In this document: in pieces, positions 1-6,847 of the stretch
How positions within the stretch are numbered: position 1 is the first letter of the stretch
How the letters are laid out: the number at the start of each line of letters is the position of its first letter
Origin: DATGEP01 sp035310125
Lineage (GTDB): Bacteria > Chloroflexota > Ktedonobacteria > Ktedonobacterales > JADMIN01
NCBI GenBank assembly: GCA_035310125.1
Contig: DATGEP010000353.1
Span: 1-11,350 of the forward strand
Length of the DNA: 11,350 bases
Direction of reading: 5' to 3'
Notes under the pieces: generated by a model
Database searches by the model: none
Told to the model about the DNA's origin: nothing
The model's input: the letters and a program-made list of their open reading frames with translations, nothing else
Position numbers and translations under genes: made by a program

Positions 1-618
1 TAAGAATATCGCGATGCCATTGAGGATGAACTGGGCCGCCACGGCGGCCAGCAGCATCCCCAGCACCCGTGACATCACCAGAATGCCAGACATGCCGATG
101 CGCTTCTGGATCGGCAAGCTGATGAGCATCGCGCATGCCGCCGTGATCAATGTCACCGCCACCGCCAGCGCGATAGACATCAACTTGAGCGGCTCGCCCG
201 CCGCGCTATCCACCAGCAGGATAACGGTCGTAATCGTGCCAGGCCCGGCGATCATGGGGATCGCGAGCGGAAACGTAAACACACTCACATCATCGCGAGT
301 GCGGGCTTCGCGGGCCTCCCTCGGCGTCTCGCGGGCGCCGGATTGCCGCCCAAAGAGCATGTCAATAGCCACAAGGAAGAGCAAGATCCCACCAGCGATG
401 CTGAACGCTTCCGACGTGACGCCCAGATACGAGAAGAGCGCGCGTCCGAATATGCCAAAGAATGCGATGATTCCGGCGGATATGAAGGTAGCACGAATGA
501 TCCCCGCTGTGCGCACCTCCGGCTTGAATCCAGCGGCGAGAGAGAGCACAACGGGTACAAGCCCAATCGGATCAATGACGGTGAACATAGCGACGAGCGC
601 TTTGATGAAGAAGACCAT
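1..618 (-). CDS. MarC family integral membrane protein (3' end off the window)
   Basis: Read on the minus strand from an ATG at 618, the frame stays open for 206 residues to the left edge, so only the C-terminus and stop are missing; family members are about 200-220 residues. It is strongly hydrophobic with about six membrane segments. It carries the MarC hallmarks: an early DPIG (residues 16-19, VIDPIGLVPVVL), a central PLAIPMIAGPGTIT (117-130) and a C-terminal helix ending in FILNGIAIF. A charged, Arg/Glu-rich cytoplasmic loop lies at 91-110. The molecular function of MarC proteins is not settled: the old link to multiple antibiotic resistance was withdrawn, and some are annotated as amino-acid (NAAT) transporters. 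There is no good Shine-Dalgarno, but an extended -10 lies 7 nt upstream of the ATG. It follows the regulator at 659-3634 by 40 bp on the same strand, so co-transcription is possible. The family call is firm; the substrate is unknown. Confidence 0.93.
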   Translation of the reverse strand, partial: MVFFIKALVAMFTVIDPIGLVPVVLSLAAGFKPEVRTAGIIRATFISAGIIAFFGIFGRALFSYLGVTSEAFSIAGGILLFLVAIDMLFGRQSGARETPREAREARTRDDVSVFTFPLAIPMIAGPGTITTVILLVDSAAGEPLKLMSIALAVAVTLITAACAMLISLPIQKRIGMSGILVMSRVLGMLLAAVAAQFILNGIAIFL

Positions 619-625
619 ACCTATG

Positions 626-634
626 AGTATAGCA
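626..634 (-). promoter_or_regulatory. Extended -10 promoter placed for a leaderless marC transcript
   Basis: On the minus strand the motif TGC-TATACT (634 to 626) matches the extended -10 consensus TGn-TATAAT with one mismatch. Seven nucleotides (CATAGGT) separate it from the A of the marC ATG at 618, so transcription would be expected to begin at or within a base or two of the start codon. No convincing -35 is seen, which extended -10 promoters can tolerate. The lack of a clear Shine-Dalgarno fits a leaderless mRNA. Confidence 0.45.
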
Positions 635-658
635 TTTCTGGTGGCTCGATTCCCCGAT

Positions 659-3634
659 TCAGAGCAGGCCCACCTGGATAGCGCCTTCAATGCGTCTGGC
701 ATAGGTGCGCTCACCAAGTCCGCGCAGGATGGTCAGTGCGTGATGGTAGAGCTCTCCGGCCTGTCGCTCCTCTTTCCGCTCAGCATGGAGTCGAGCGGAG
801 ACATAGTACGCCCGCGCTTCGCCGTATGGATATCTGATGGATTGAGCCAGCCGCATCGCCTCGTCGAGCGCCGCCAGCGCCTCGGACCAGCGGTCTCGCC
901 TGGCGGCCACGCGCGCATGCACCAGCAGCGCGTCAACCAGCAGTAAGCGGTCCTGCCGCTCCCGCGCGCTCGCCAGACAGCGCTCGATACGCCTCTCCGC
1001 CTCAGCACGGTCGCCGAGATCGAGAGCGATCCATGCCAGCAGGTATAGCAGGTTAGGATTGAACCCCCCGATGGCGTCCGGCGCCTGTGCCAACGCTTCG
1101 ACGCGAGCTTGCGCCTGGCCTGGCCGCGCGTGGATCAAATCATCGCTGGCCAGCGCGTATTGTGCCATGTATCGCACCTGCAAGTCGCCGCTTCGCTCGG
1201 CGAGTGCGAGAGCCTCTCCCAGATCGCGCGTGCCGTCCGCGCCACGTCCCTGGGCCAGCGCCAGCGTGCCGCGCTGGATGAGGACGTATGGAGAAGCCCA
1301 TGAGGACCCCAAGTTATGCAGCAAAGCAGCGGCACGTTCGATGGCTTCCTGCATCTCTATCCAGCGACCGGCGTCGTAAAGAAATCCAGCCTGCGTCGCG
1401 AGGATGAAGGCCAGAGCCACAGGGTCGCCAACCTTCTCACCAACTTCAATCTGCTTGGCCAGATAGTGGGCTGCCAGATCAAACTCGCCGCGCGTCTGGT
1501 ACGCGCCGGACAGAGCATTCAAGCCAGTCAAGAGGCTTGTCGGGTCGCCGCCTAACTCCAGCGCTGGAAGTACCTTCTCGATAGATGTTCTGGCTTCTTC
1601 GAAGCGCCCCAGCATGTTGAGCGCGAGTGCGCGATGCGCCCGCGCCTGCGCCGACAGTCTCTCGTCACCGATGGAGCGGGCAAGCTCTACGACGTGGTCG
1701 TCAATCGCGAGCTGCTCCAGATATCTCCCGTTGACGAAGCAAAGAAACGCCTGCACCATCAGCAGTCCGGCTAGCGTCTGAGGCGAGAGCTCGCGGTCCC
1801 CAATGCGTTCGAGAAACCTGTGGATGCGTTCGAGACCGCGCTCCGGTGTGCTCCGGCGTACTTCTCCCCATCCCATCTGGGTGACGACTTTGCCTAGCCC
1901 ATCCAAATCCCCCGCGTCCTCGTATGCGGTGGCGGCGGCATCGAAGACTGCAAAAGCCTCATCAAAGCGGGTACCCGTCATGAGCACCACACCCAGCTTC
2001 TCACGTACCGCTGCCGCCGGAACGGCGCGACCGAGTTGATCGAGCCGCATGAGTGCTTCGCGATAGGAGCTTTCGGCATCCGAGAAGGCGTGCAGCGCTT
2101 CCGCTCGATCTCCAGCCAGCTTCAGATACTGGGCCGCGTGTTCGGCGTCGCCGCTCTGGGCATAGTGGTAGGCCAGCCGTTCCACCGGACGCTCCCCCTC
2201 GCCGCGCTCGAGCGCCTCAGCGATGCGACGATGCAATAGAACACGCCGAGCGAAACCCAGATCGGCAGCCACGACTTCACGAATCAGATCATGAGCAAAT
2301 TGGTAGCGGCCGTCTCCGGCTTCCAGGAGAAGCCGCTCGGCGCACGCGGCATCCAATCCCGCCGCAAGCTCCTCGTCGGGCATGGAAGCGACCGATAGCA
2401 GATTGAAGGGTACATCGCGCCCGATCACTGCCGCCACTGCCAGCGCCTCGCGCGCGGAGGCCGGAAGCTTCGCGATCCGCTGGCGCAACATCTCGGCAAT
2501 ATCCCACGGTATGCGCTCTTCGCGGCCCTCGGCGGCCTCGGAAAAGGACTGGGCGCAGCTCACTAGAAAAAACGGCACACCGCCAGCGCGCTCCAGAATG
2601 CGCGCTTCAACCCGGCTCAGGTCACGATCCGCCAATTGGGAAGTCGCGCTCCTGGACGAGTTGCTCCATTCATCTGCGCGCACCAAACGGAGCAGCTTCG
2701 TGGCGGCGTCCTGGCCAAGCGGACCCAGGGGCATACGAAGCGCCAACCCATCGCGTGCAAGCTCCGCCAGCGTGGCCGAGAGCGGGTCACCGGAGCGCAC
2801 TTCGGTGTCGCGGTACGCGGCGACCACACGAATGGGTATGTCGGCGTCCGAGCGGAGAAGACTCGCCATCAGGTCGAGCGCATCCGGGGGCGCCCATTGG
2901 AGATCGTCAAGGACCAGAACGACCCCAGCGCTATCGGGAGTGGAGGTGAGAAATCGCGCGACAGCAGCGAAGATGAGCCGCCGCTCCTGCTCGGGAGGCA
3001 GCGTCCATGTGGGCGCGGCGATGCCGGATGTGCCGGCCAGCTCCGGCAGCAGGCGCGTCAGCCATTCGCACCCGCGCAGACGGGCACGGCGGCGCGAGGG
3101 CGGTAATCGGGCAATGTAATGGTCGAGTGCCATCAGCAGCGGCGAGAACGGATCCTGTCCGCCACGTCCCTGGCAGCCGGCGGCGAGTACCTCTAGCTGG
3201 GCGTCCACGGCGCGTTGCGCGACCTCAGCCAGCAGGCGCGACTTCCCGATGCCCGGCTCGCCCGCCAGCACGAGGAGCGGAGGCAGCTCGCCGCGCAGGA
3301 AACGCTCGATTTGGGCGAGCTCATGCTGGCGTCCGACAAGGGGCATGAGCCGGCGCGCGCCCTGGCGCCCGTCCACTCGCGAAGGGACGATGCTGTCACT
3401 TCCGCTCTGCGCTGCCCGAACAAACGCCGCGCGCGGCTGACCACTGAGACCGAACGCATCCGCGAGAGCAATGATGGTCTCGCGGTGGAGGGTACGAGTG
3501 ATGCCGCGCTCAAGATTACTGATACGTCGTACACTGAGCCGTGCGCGCCGGGCGAGCGCTTCCTGCGTCAACCCTACATCACTGCGATGGCGCTTCAGCA
3601 GCTCGCCGAAGGTGAGAGTTGGAGCGGTGCTCAT
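659..3634 (-). CDS. XRE-type HTH / STAND-like AAA ATPase / TPR regulator
   Basis: A 991-residue cytoplasmic protein. An N-terminal XRE/Cro-type helix-turn-helix spans about 10-64 (FGELLKRHRSDVGLTQEALA, then SVRRISNLERG). It is followed by LVGRQHELAQIE (99-110), typical of the MalT/AfsR-like ATPase entry, a Walker A GEPGIGKS (125-132) and a Walker B VVLVLDDLQW (238-247). A winged-helix-like stretch with FAHDLIREVV (446-455) comes next, then a helical TPR region from about 485 to 985. Proteins with this layout are thought to be nucleotide-driven switches that sense a ligand or partner through the TPRs and act on DNA through the HTH; the signal here is unknown. Unlike LuxR/MalT relatives there is no C-terminal LuxR HTH. 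I chose the ATG at 3634 over the in-frame start 63 bp upstream because GGGAG (3641-3645) lies 6 nt before it and the HTH begins directly. No terminator is seen before marC. Confidence 0.9.
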   Translation of the reverse strand: MSTAPTLTFGELLKRHRSDVGLTQEALARRARLSVRRISNLERGITRTLHRETIIALADAFGLSGQPRAAFVRAAQSGSDSIVPSRVDGRQGARRLMPLVGRQHELAQIERFLRGELPPLLVLAGEPGIGKSRLLAEVAQRAVDAQLEVLAAGCQGRGGQDPFSPLLMALDHYIARLPPSRRRARLRGCEWLTRLLPELAGTSGIAAPTWTLPPEQERRLIFAAVARFLTSTPDSAGVVLVLDDLQWAPPDALDLMASLLRSDADIPIRVVAAYRDTEVRSGDPLSATLAELARDGLALRMPLGPLGQDAATKLLRLVRADEWSNSSRSATSQLADRDLSRVEARILERAGGVPFFLVSCAQSFSEAAEGREERIPWDIAEMLRQRIAKLPASAREALAVAAVIGRDVPFNLLSVASMPDEELAAGLDAACAERLLLEAGDGRYQFAHDLIREVVAADLGFARRVLLHRRIAEALERGEGERPVERLAYHYAQSGDAEHAAQYLKLAGDRAEALHAFSDAESSYREALMRLDQLGRAVPAAAVREKLGVVLMTGTRFDEAFAVFDAAATAYEDAGDLDGLGKVVTQMGWGEVRRSTPERGLERIHRFLERIGDRELSPQTLAGLLMVQAFLCFVNGRYLEQLAIDDHVVELARSIGDERLSAQARAHRALALNMLGRFEEARTSIEKVLPALELGGDPTSLLTGLNALSGAYQTRGEFDLAAHYLAKQIEVGEKVGDPVALAFILATQAGFLYDAGRWIEMQEAIERAAALLHNLGSSWASPYVLIQRGTLALAQGRGADGTRDLGEALALAERSGDLQVRYMAQYALASDDLIHARPGQAQARVEALAQAPDAIGGFNPNLLYLLAWIALDLGDRAEAERRIERCLASARERQDRLLLVDALLVHARVAARRDRWSEALAALDEAMRLAQSIRYPYGEARAYYVSARLHAERKEERQAGELYHHALTILRGLGERTYARRIEGAIQVGLL

Positions 3635-3696
3635 CGCGCACTCCCGTTTGCGCTCGTGCGGGCCACCGCGATGGCCGCACGTTCCATTTCGGCGCA

Positions 3697-3725
3697 ATCA
3701 TAGCATATAGAGCGGTGATCTTCCA
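3697..3725 (-). promoter_or_regulatory. Promoter of the HTH-ATPase-TPR regulator
   Basis: The minus strand carries TGC-TATGAT (3705-3697), an extended -10 with five of six hexamer bases matching TATAAT. A weak -35, TGGAAG (3725-3720), lies 17 bp upstream. The start site would fall near 3690, giving a leader of about 55 nt before the ATG at 3634. A set of ATGGG repeats sits 10 bp beyond the -35. Confidence 0.45.
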
Positions 3726-3735
3726 GCCAGTACCG

Positions 3736-3772
3736 ATGGGTTCCTATGGGTTCTCATATGGGAGTGCATGGG
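3736..3772. repeat. Four phased ATGGG repeats upstream of the regulator promoter
   Basis: ATGGG occurs at 3736, 3746, 3758 and 3768, with start-to-start spacings of 10, 12 and 10 bp, so all copies lie on nearly the same face of the helix. The first two extend to ATGGGTTC-N2-ATGGGTTC and the last two to ATGGGA-N4-ATGGGA, making two paired direct repeats. The block ends 10 bp upstream of the presumed -35 of the regulator. A protein-binding site, possibly for autoregulation, is an inference from spacing and position. Confidence 0.45.
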
Positions 3773-3888
3773 ACACGCGCGCGAGCTTCACATCGCGCTC
3801 GCCACTGACGACGTACCAGCGTGCGGGACGATGGAAAGTACGGCGCGGACTCAGGCATTGAGCCATCTGTGACGGTTGCCTGTGGACA

Positions 3889-5361
3889 TTACGAGCTGGC
3901 GCCCACCGAGCCAAGAGACTCCACAAAAGCCGCGAACCGCTGCCCCACTCGATCCAACATTGGTAGCTCGATCTCCACGCTCCCCGTGGAAGATATGGGA
4001 TCAGCCAACCCGTCCGCACGTTCCAGCAACGCCCACAGCCGCGCCTCGTGTTCGTCTGCCAGGTCATGTCCTTCTTGCGCACCCTGCTGAGCCGGCGAAA
4101 CAGATGGGAGACCCCCGTACAACATGCTCGTCGCCAGGCGCAGCCGCAGCGCCGCCGGCCGGTCGCCGAAAGCTGTTCCCGGAAGCGCCGCGATGTCGTG
4201 CCGCTCCAACAGATACCGCGCAAGCTCCTCGCTCGTGGTCACGCCTCGTGCGGCCAGCGCCGCCTTGAAGGGCGCGAAATCGGGATAGAGATAGAACGCT
4301 CCCGCGGGGCGCGGGCAGCGCACGCCCATCTCCACCAACGCATCCCGCAGCCGGCCCGTCGTATATCCATGCAATCGCGCCGACCGCCGCACATATGTCT
4401 CCAGGTCGGCGTCTGGCGAGAATGCTGTGACAGCCGCCGCCTGAATGGGCGCGCTGGTCGAGGACCAAATCTCGCTGCTCAGCGCCCGCAACGCTGAAAG
4501 CAGCTTCCGTCCGGCCGCACCCGCCGGCACGACGGCGTACCCCAGCCGCCAGCCACCCGCTGAATAGGTCTTCGAGAGTCCACCCGTCACGACGGTTCCC
4601 TCTGGATAGAACGTCGCCAGCGAGACGTGCGAGCGCCACCCGTGAGCCAGCTCAGCGTAGATCTCATCGCTCAGCACCGTCACGCCGGTGCGCCGCGCCC
4701 ATTCCGCCAGCGCCTCTACGTCCTCGCGAGCAAACATGCCGCCGGTCGGATTGCTCGGCGAGTTGATGATAAGGATGCGCGGGTCGGCGCCGGCGTGGCG
4801 TCCACGCGCCACCGCCGCATCCAGCGCTCGCGGCGTCAGCCGGTGCGCGTCTTCCGGGTCCGTCTCCACGACGAGCACCCGTCGCCCCGCCAGCCGTGCC
4901 TGCGGAGCGTAGCTCACCCATGCCGGCGCGGGCGCCAGCACATCACCCGCCAGCATCAGGAACAGTGCGTAGAGCAAAGGCTTACTCCCCGGCGCCACGA
5001 TCACCTGCTCCGCTGATACGTCCAGCCCGCGCGTCCGGCTGAGATACCGCGCGATGGCATCGCGCAGGGCGGGAATGCCCACCACTGGCTCATAGCTGGT
5101 CCGCGTAGCGGATGCCGCCAGCGCCTCGCGCAGCTTCGGTGGCAAAGGGAAAGACGCCTCGCCAAAGCCCAGGTGCAGCACATCCCTACCCGCCGCTCGC
5201 CGCGCCGCAATCGCCTCGTTGATCTCGAGTGTCGGCGAGGGCGCCAGTGTGCGACTGGCCGGCGCGAGCCGCAGCTGTTCCCCGGTCGGGCCGCTCGAAG
5301 CCACATGCGTGCGCGCGCCTCCATGTCGTGTCGTCGTTCGATGCGCCCGCGTTGTGCTCAT
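3889..5361 (-). CDS. PLP-dependent class I/II aminotransferase
   Basis: A 490-residue fold-type I enzyme of the AspC-like aminotransferase group, which moves an amino group between an amino acid and a 2-oxo acid in the cytoplasm; the substrate cannot be told from sequence. Visible landmarks: NSPSNPTG (200-207), SDEIYAEL (231-238; Asp232 pairs with the PLP ring nitrogen and Tyr235 with its hydroxyl), GGLSKTYS (260-267; Lys264 forms the Schiff base), WRLGY (271-275; phosphate-binding Arg272) and LRLRLATS (405-412; Arg408 probably holds the substrate carboxylate). The first 40 residues are polar and look disordered. After 418 there is a longer than usual stretch before the last helix (about 465-484). 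I chose the ATG at 5361 over an in-frame one at 5436 because the aligned fold starts well after it, AAAGGG lies upstream, and the longer form would run across the promoter. It is divergent from ZnR1. Confidence 0.92.
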   Translation of the reverse strand: MSTTRAHRTTTRHGGARTHVASSGPTGEQLRLAPASRTLAPSPTLEINEAIAARRAAGRDVLHLGFGEASFPLPPKLREALAASATRTSYEPVVGIPALRDAIARYLSRTRGLDVSAEQVIVAPGSKPLLYALFLMLAGDVLAPAPAWVSYAPQARLAGRRVLVVETDPEDAHRLTPRALDAAVARGRHAGADPRILIINSPSNPTGGMFAREDVEALAEWARRTGVTVLSDEIYAELAHGWRSHVSLATFYPEGTVVTGGLSKTYSAGGWRLGYAVVPAGAAGRKLLSALRALSSEIWSSTSAPIQAAAVTAFSPDADLETYVRRSARLHGYTTGRLRDALVEMGVRCPRPAGAFYLYPDFAPFKAALAARGVTTSEELARYLLERHDIAALPGTAFGDRPAALRLRLATSMLYGGLPSVSPAQQGAQEGHDLADEHEARLWALLERADGLADPISSTGSVEIELPMLDRVGQRFAAFVESLGSVGASS

Positions 5362-5406
5362 AGTACCGGCCCTTTCCGTATGGGTAGCAGGTTGCTGGAT
5401 GTATGT

Positions 5407-5436
5407 ACTACACTTCATGCTAACATACCGCTCCAA
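5407..5436 (-). promoter_or_regulatory. Candidate promoter of the aminotransferase gene
   Basis: On the minus strand TTGGAG (5436-5431) and TGTAGT (5412-5407) are separated by 18 bp. Each matches its sigma-70 consensus hexamer (TTGACA / TATAAT) at four of six bases. Transcription would start near 5400, about 40 nt before the ATG at 5361. It lies back to back with the ZnR1 promoter, about 30 bp away. Confidence 0.35.
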
Positions 5437-5465
5437 CGTGCTTCGAGCGGAATCCGAATTCGGGA

Positions 5466-5494
5466 GTGCCAGCGGAACGATATTCCTGTATACT
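5466..5494 (+). promoter_or_regulatory. Candidate promoter of ZnR1
   Basis: GTGCCA (5466-5471, four of six against TTGACA) and TATACT (5489-5494, five of six against TATAAT) are separated by 17 bp. A TG directly precedes the -10, and the -10 context CCTGTATACT closely resembles CCTGTAGACT in the promoter at 9477-9505. The predicted leader is about 55 nt. Confidence 0.45.
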
Positions 5495-5553
5495 GACCGA
5501 GGCAGCCTAACAGGCGCTACGAAGAACGTGGAGTGTGGTTGAAGGAGAGCGCG

Positions 5554-6729
5554 ATGAACTGCCCGCAGTGCGGCCTATATCTGCCGGATGCGAATAGAGA
5601 GCAATGCCCTCGATGCGGATGGGTGCGGATGAACAGCGCTGGCGCCGGCATGCCCACGCCAGACTACGACCCCTGGTCGAATACAGGTGCGCCGCCCGCA
5701 CCCACCGAGGCGCCTCAACAATATGCCCCGCCACGTAACGCTCCAGCGTCCGGGTGGCAGCCGTATACGCCAGCTCCTACCCCTCCCTCGATGTATCCTC
5801 CGGCACAACAGCCAATTCCCGACCAGGGGTCGCCGTTTGGACAGGGCACACCGCTCGGGATGCCCTCCTATGGACAACCCGCCCAGCCGAGCGTACCTAT
5901 GTATGGGCAGGTCGCGCCGCCCAGCGTTCCCATGTACGGGCAATATGGGCAGTATGGGCAGTACGCGCCACCGAGCGTGCCCATGTATGGTCAGGCCGCG
6001 CCGCCTTCGATGGGCCAGCAGCCGGGCTGGGGAGCGCCATTTCCCCCACCTCAACCGCCGAAAAAGAGCATGACCGGCCTGATTTGGGCGCTTGTCATCG
6101 TCGTCATCGTCGTCATCGGCGGCGCCGGTGGCTTACTCGCGCTCCACGCGAATCAGCAGACTGGCGTCACTGGCAATAGCACCCCGACGGCAACCGCGCC
6201 AGCAGCGACGGCGACACCTTCTAATACCCTGTTCCAGGACTCGTTCGCCGATCCCTCCACCGGCTGGGCCAACGATTCGCACTGCTCGTATGGCAGCGGG
6301 GGCTACCATATCAAAGATGGCTACATCTGCTACGCTCCAGCGGGCAGCTTCGCCGACGCGACCATCAGCGCAACGTCGAAGCAGATCAGTGGCTCACAGC
6401 TAAATCCGTATGGCATCGCTTTCCGCATCAGCGGCCAGCTTGATTATGAGTTCGACATTGATAGCGGCGGCCAGTGGGCGGTTGCCAAATGTGGGAGCAG
6501 CAACTGCACGACGCTTGTAGACTTCACGCCGAATTCGGCGATCCACACTGGTTTGAATGTCGCGAATACGCTAACGGTAGCCATGAAGGGCAGCCATTTC
6601 GTCTTCTCCGTCAACGGCACTCAGGTTGGCGAAACCACTGACGCCACGTATGCCAGCGGCAAAGTTGGTATCAGCGCCAGCGATAGCACGGAGGTCGTGT
6701 ACTCGAATTTCCAGATCGCGAGCGCATAG
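5554..6729 (+). CDS. ZnR1: zinc ribbon / Pro-rich / membrane helix / jelly-roll protein
   Basis: A 391-residue single-pass membrane protein of unknown function. An N-terminal zinc ribbon has two CxxC knuckles (Cys3/Cys6, Cys18/Cys21). Residues 35-170 are a low-complexity P/Q/Y/G-rich linker with three PSVPMYGQ copies (112-119, 123-130, 140-147) and a YGQ run. Lys170-Lys171 precede a membrane helix at about 174-198. A Thr/Ala/Pro spacer leads to a beta-rich domain (226-391) resembling LamG/DUF1080-type concanavalin-like folds. The positive-inside rule puts the zinc ribbon and linker in the cytoplasm and the beta domain outside. Cys244 and Cys259 are shared with ZnR2 and could form a disulfide; Cys313/Cys318 are unique here. 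The start at 5554 is favoured over an upstream in-frame codon because GAAGGAG (5541-5547) precedes it and the ribbon begins at once. A carbohydrate- or surface-binding role is a guess from the fold only. Confidence 0.88.
   Translation: MNCPQCGLYLPDANREQCPRCGWVRMNSAGAGMPTPDYDPWSNTGAPPAPTEAPQQYAPPRNAPASGWQPYTPAPTPPSMYPPAQQPIPDQGSPFGQGTPLGMPSYGQPAQPSVPMYGQVAPPSVPMYGQYGQYGQYAPPSVPMYGQAAPPSMGQQPGWGAPFPPPQPPKKSMTGLIWALVIVVIVVIGGAGGLLALHANQQTGVTGNSTPTATAPAATATPSNTLFQDSFADPSTGWANDSHCSYGSGGYHIKDGYICYAPAGSFADATISATSKQISGSQLNPYGIAFRISGQLDYEFDIDSGGQWAVAKCGSSNCTTLVDFTPNSAIHTGLNVANTLTVAMKGSHFVFSVNGTQVGETTDATYASGKVGISASDSTEVVYSNFQIASA
5887..5994 (+). repeat. In-frame PSVPMYGQ / YGQ coding repeats in ZnR1
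   Basis: Three copies of an eight-residue PSVPMYGQ unit (starting at 5887, 5920 and 5971) flank a short run of GGGCAGTAT-type YGQ triplets. All units are multiples of three bases, so gain or loss by slippage would keep the frame while changing linker length. Confidence 0.75.
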
Positions 6730-6757
6730 CGGTCACGCTGGATCGTTGTAAGTTTGT

Positions 6758-6772
6758 CCGGGCATTCCTGCC
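6758..6772 (+). repeat. Degenerate third copy of the inverted-repeat arm
   Basis: CCGGGCATTCCTGCC matches the left arm of the hairpin at 6788-6825 at 13 of 15 positions and lies exactly 30 bp upstream of it. It contains its own small palindrome, GGGCA-TTCC-TGCCC (6760-6773). It could pair with the right arm of the main hairpin in place of the left arm. Confidence 0.6.
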
Positions 6773-6787
6773 CCGCTGCCAGGTGGA

Positions 6788-6825
6788 GCGGACATTCCTG
6801 CCCGCGGGTCGGCAGGAATGTCCGC
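6788..6825. repeat. Perfect 15-bp inverted repeat between convergent genes
   Basis: GCGGACATTCCTGCC (6788-6802) and its exact reverse complement GGCAGGAATGTCCGC (6811-6825) flank an 8-nt loop. It lies in the 118-bp gap between the convergent ZnR1 and threonine-aldolase genes, where a bidirectional terminator is expected. There is no T-tract on either side, so it is not a textbook intrinsic terminator. It may act as a factor-assisted terminator or mRNA-end stabiliser, or be a REP-like intergenic repeat. The related copy at 6758 favours the repeat-family reading. Confidence 0.7.
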
Positions 6826-6847
6826 ATCATCGAGCGGCTTATCGCGC

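Noticed and set aside
14..946. Open frame of 310 codons on the plus strand
   Set aside because: It is antisense to marC and to the end of the regulator. Its product is low-information and matches no family, while the minus strand encodes a clear MarC protein. Long antisense frames are common in GC-rich genes.
2382..3119. Open frame of 245 codons on the plus strand inside the regulator gene
   Set aside because: The product is Ser/Arg/Ala-rich with no domain, and it lies fully within the well-supported regulator frame.
3820..3860. Possible terminator after the aminotransferase gene
   Set aside because: Only short, weak inverted repeats are present (a 5-bp CGTAC/GTACG with a 21-nt loop, and CTCA/TGAG), and there is no T-tract.
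5361..5436. Longer aminotransferase start at 5436
   Set aside because: The extra 25 residues are not family-like, would overlap the likely promoter at 5407-5436, and the ATG at 5361 is better placed after a purine-rich stretch.
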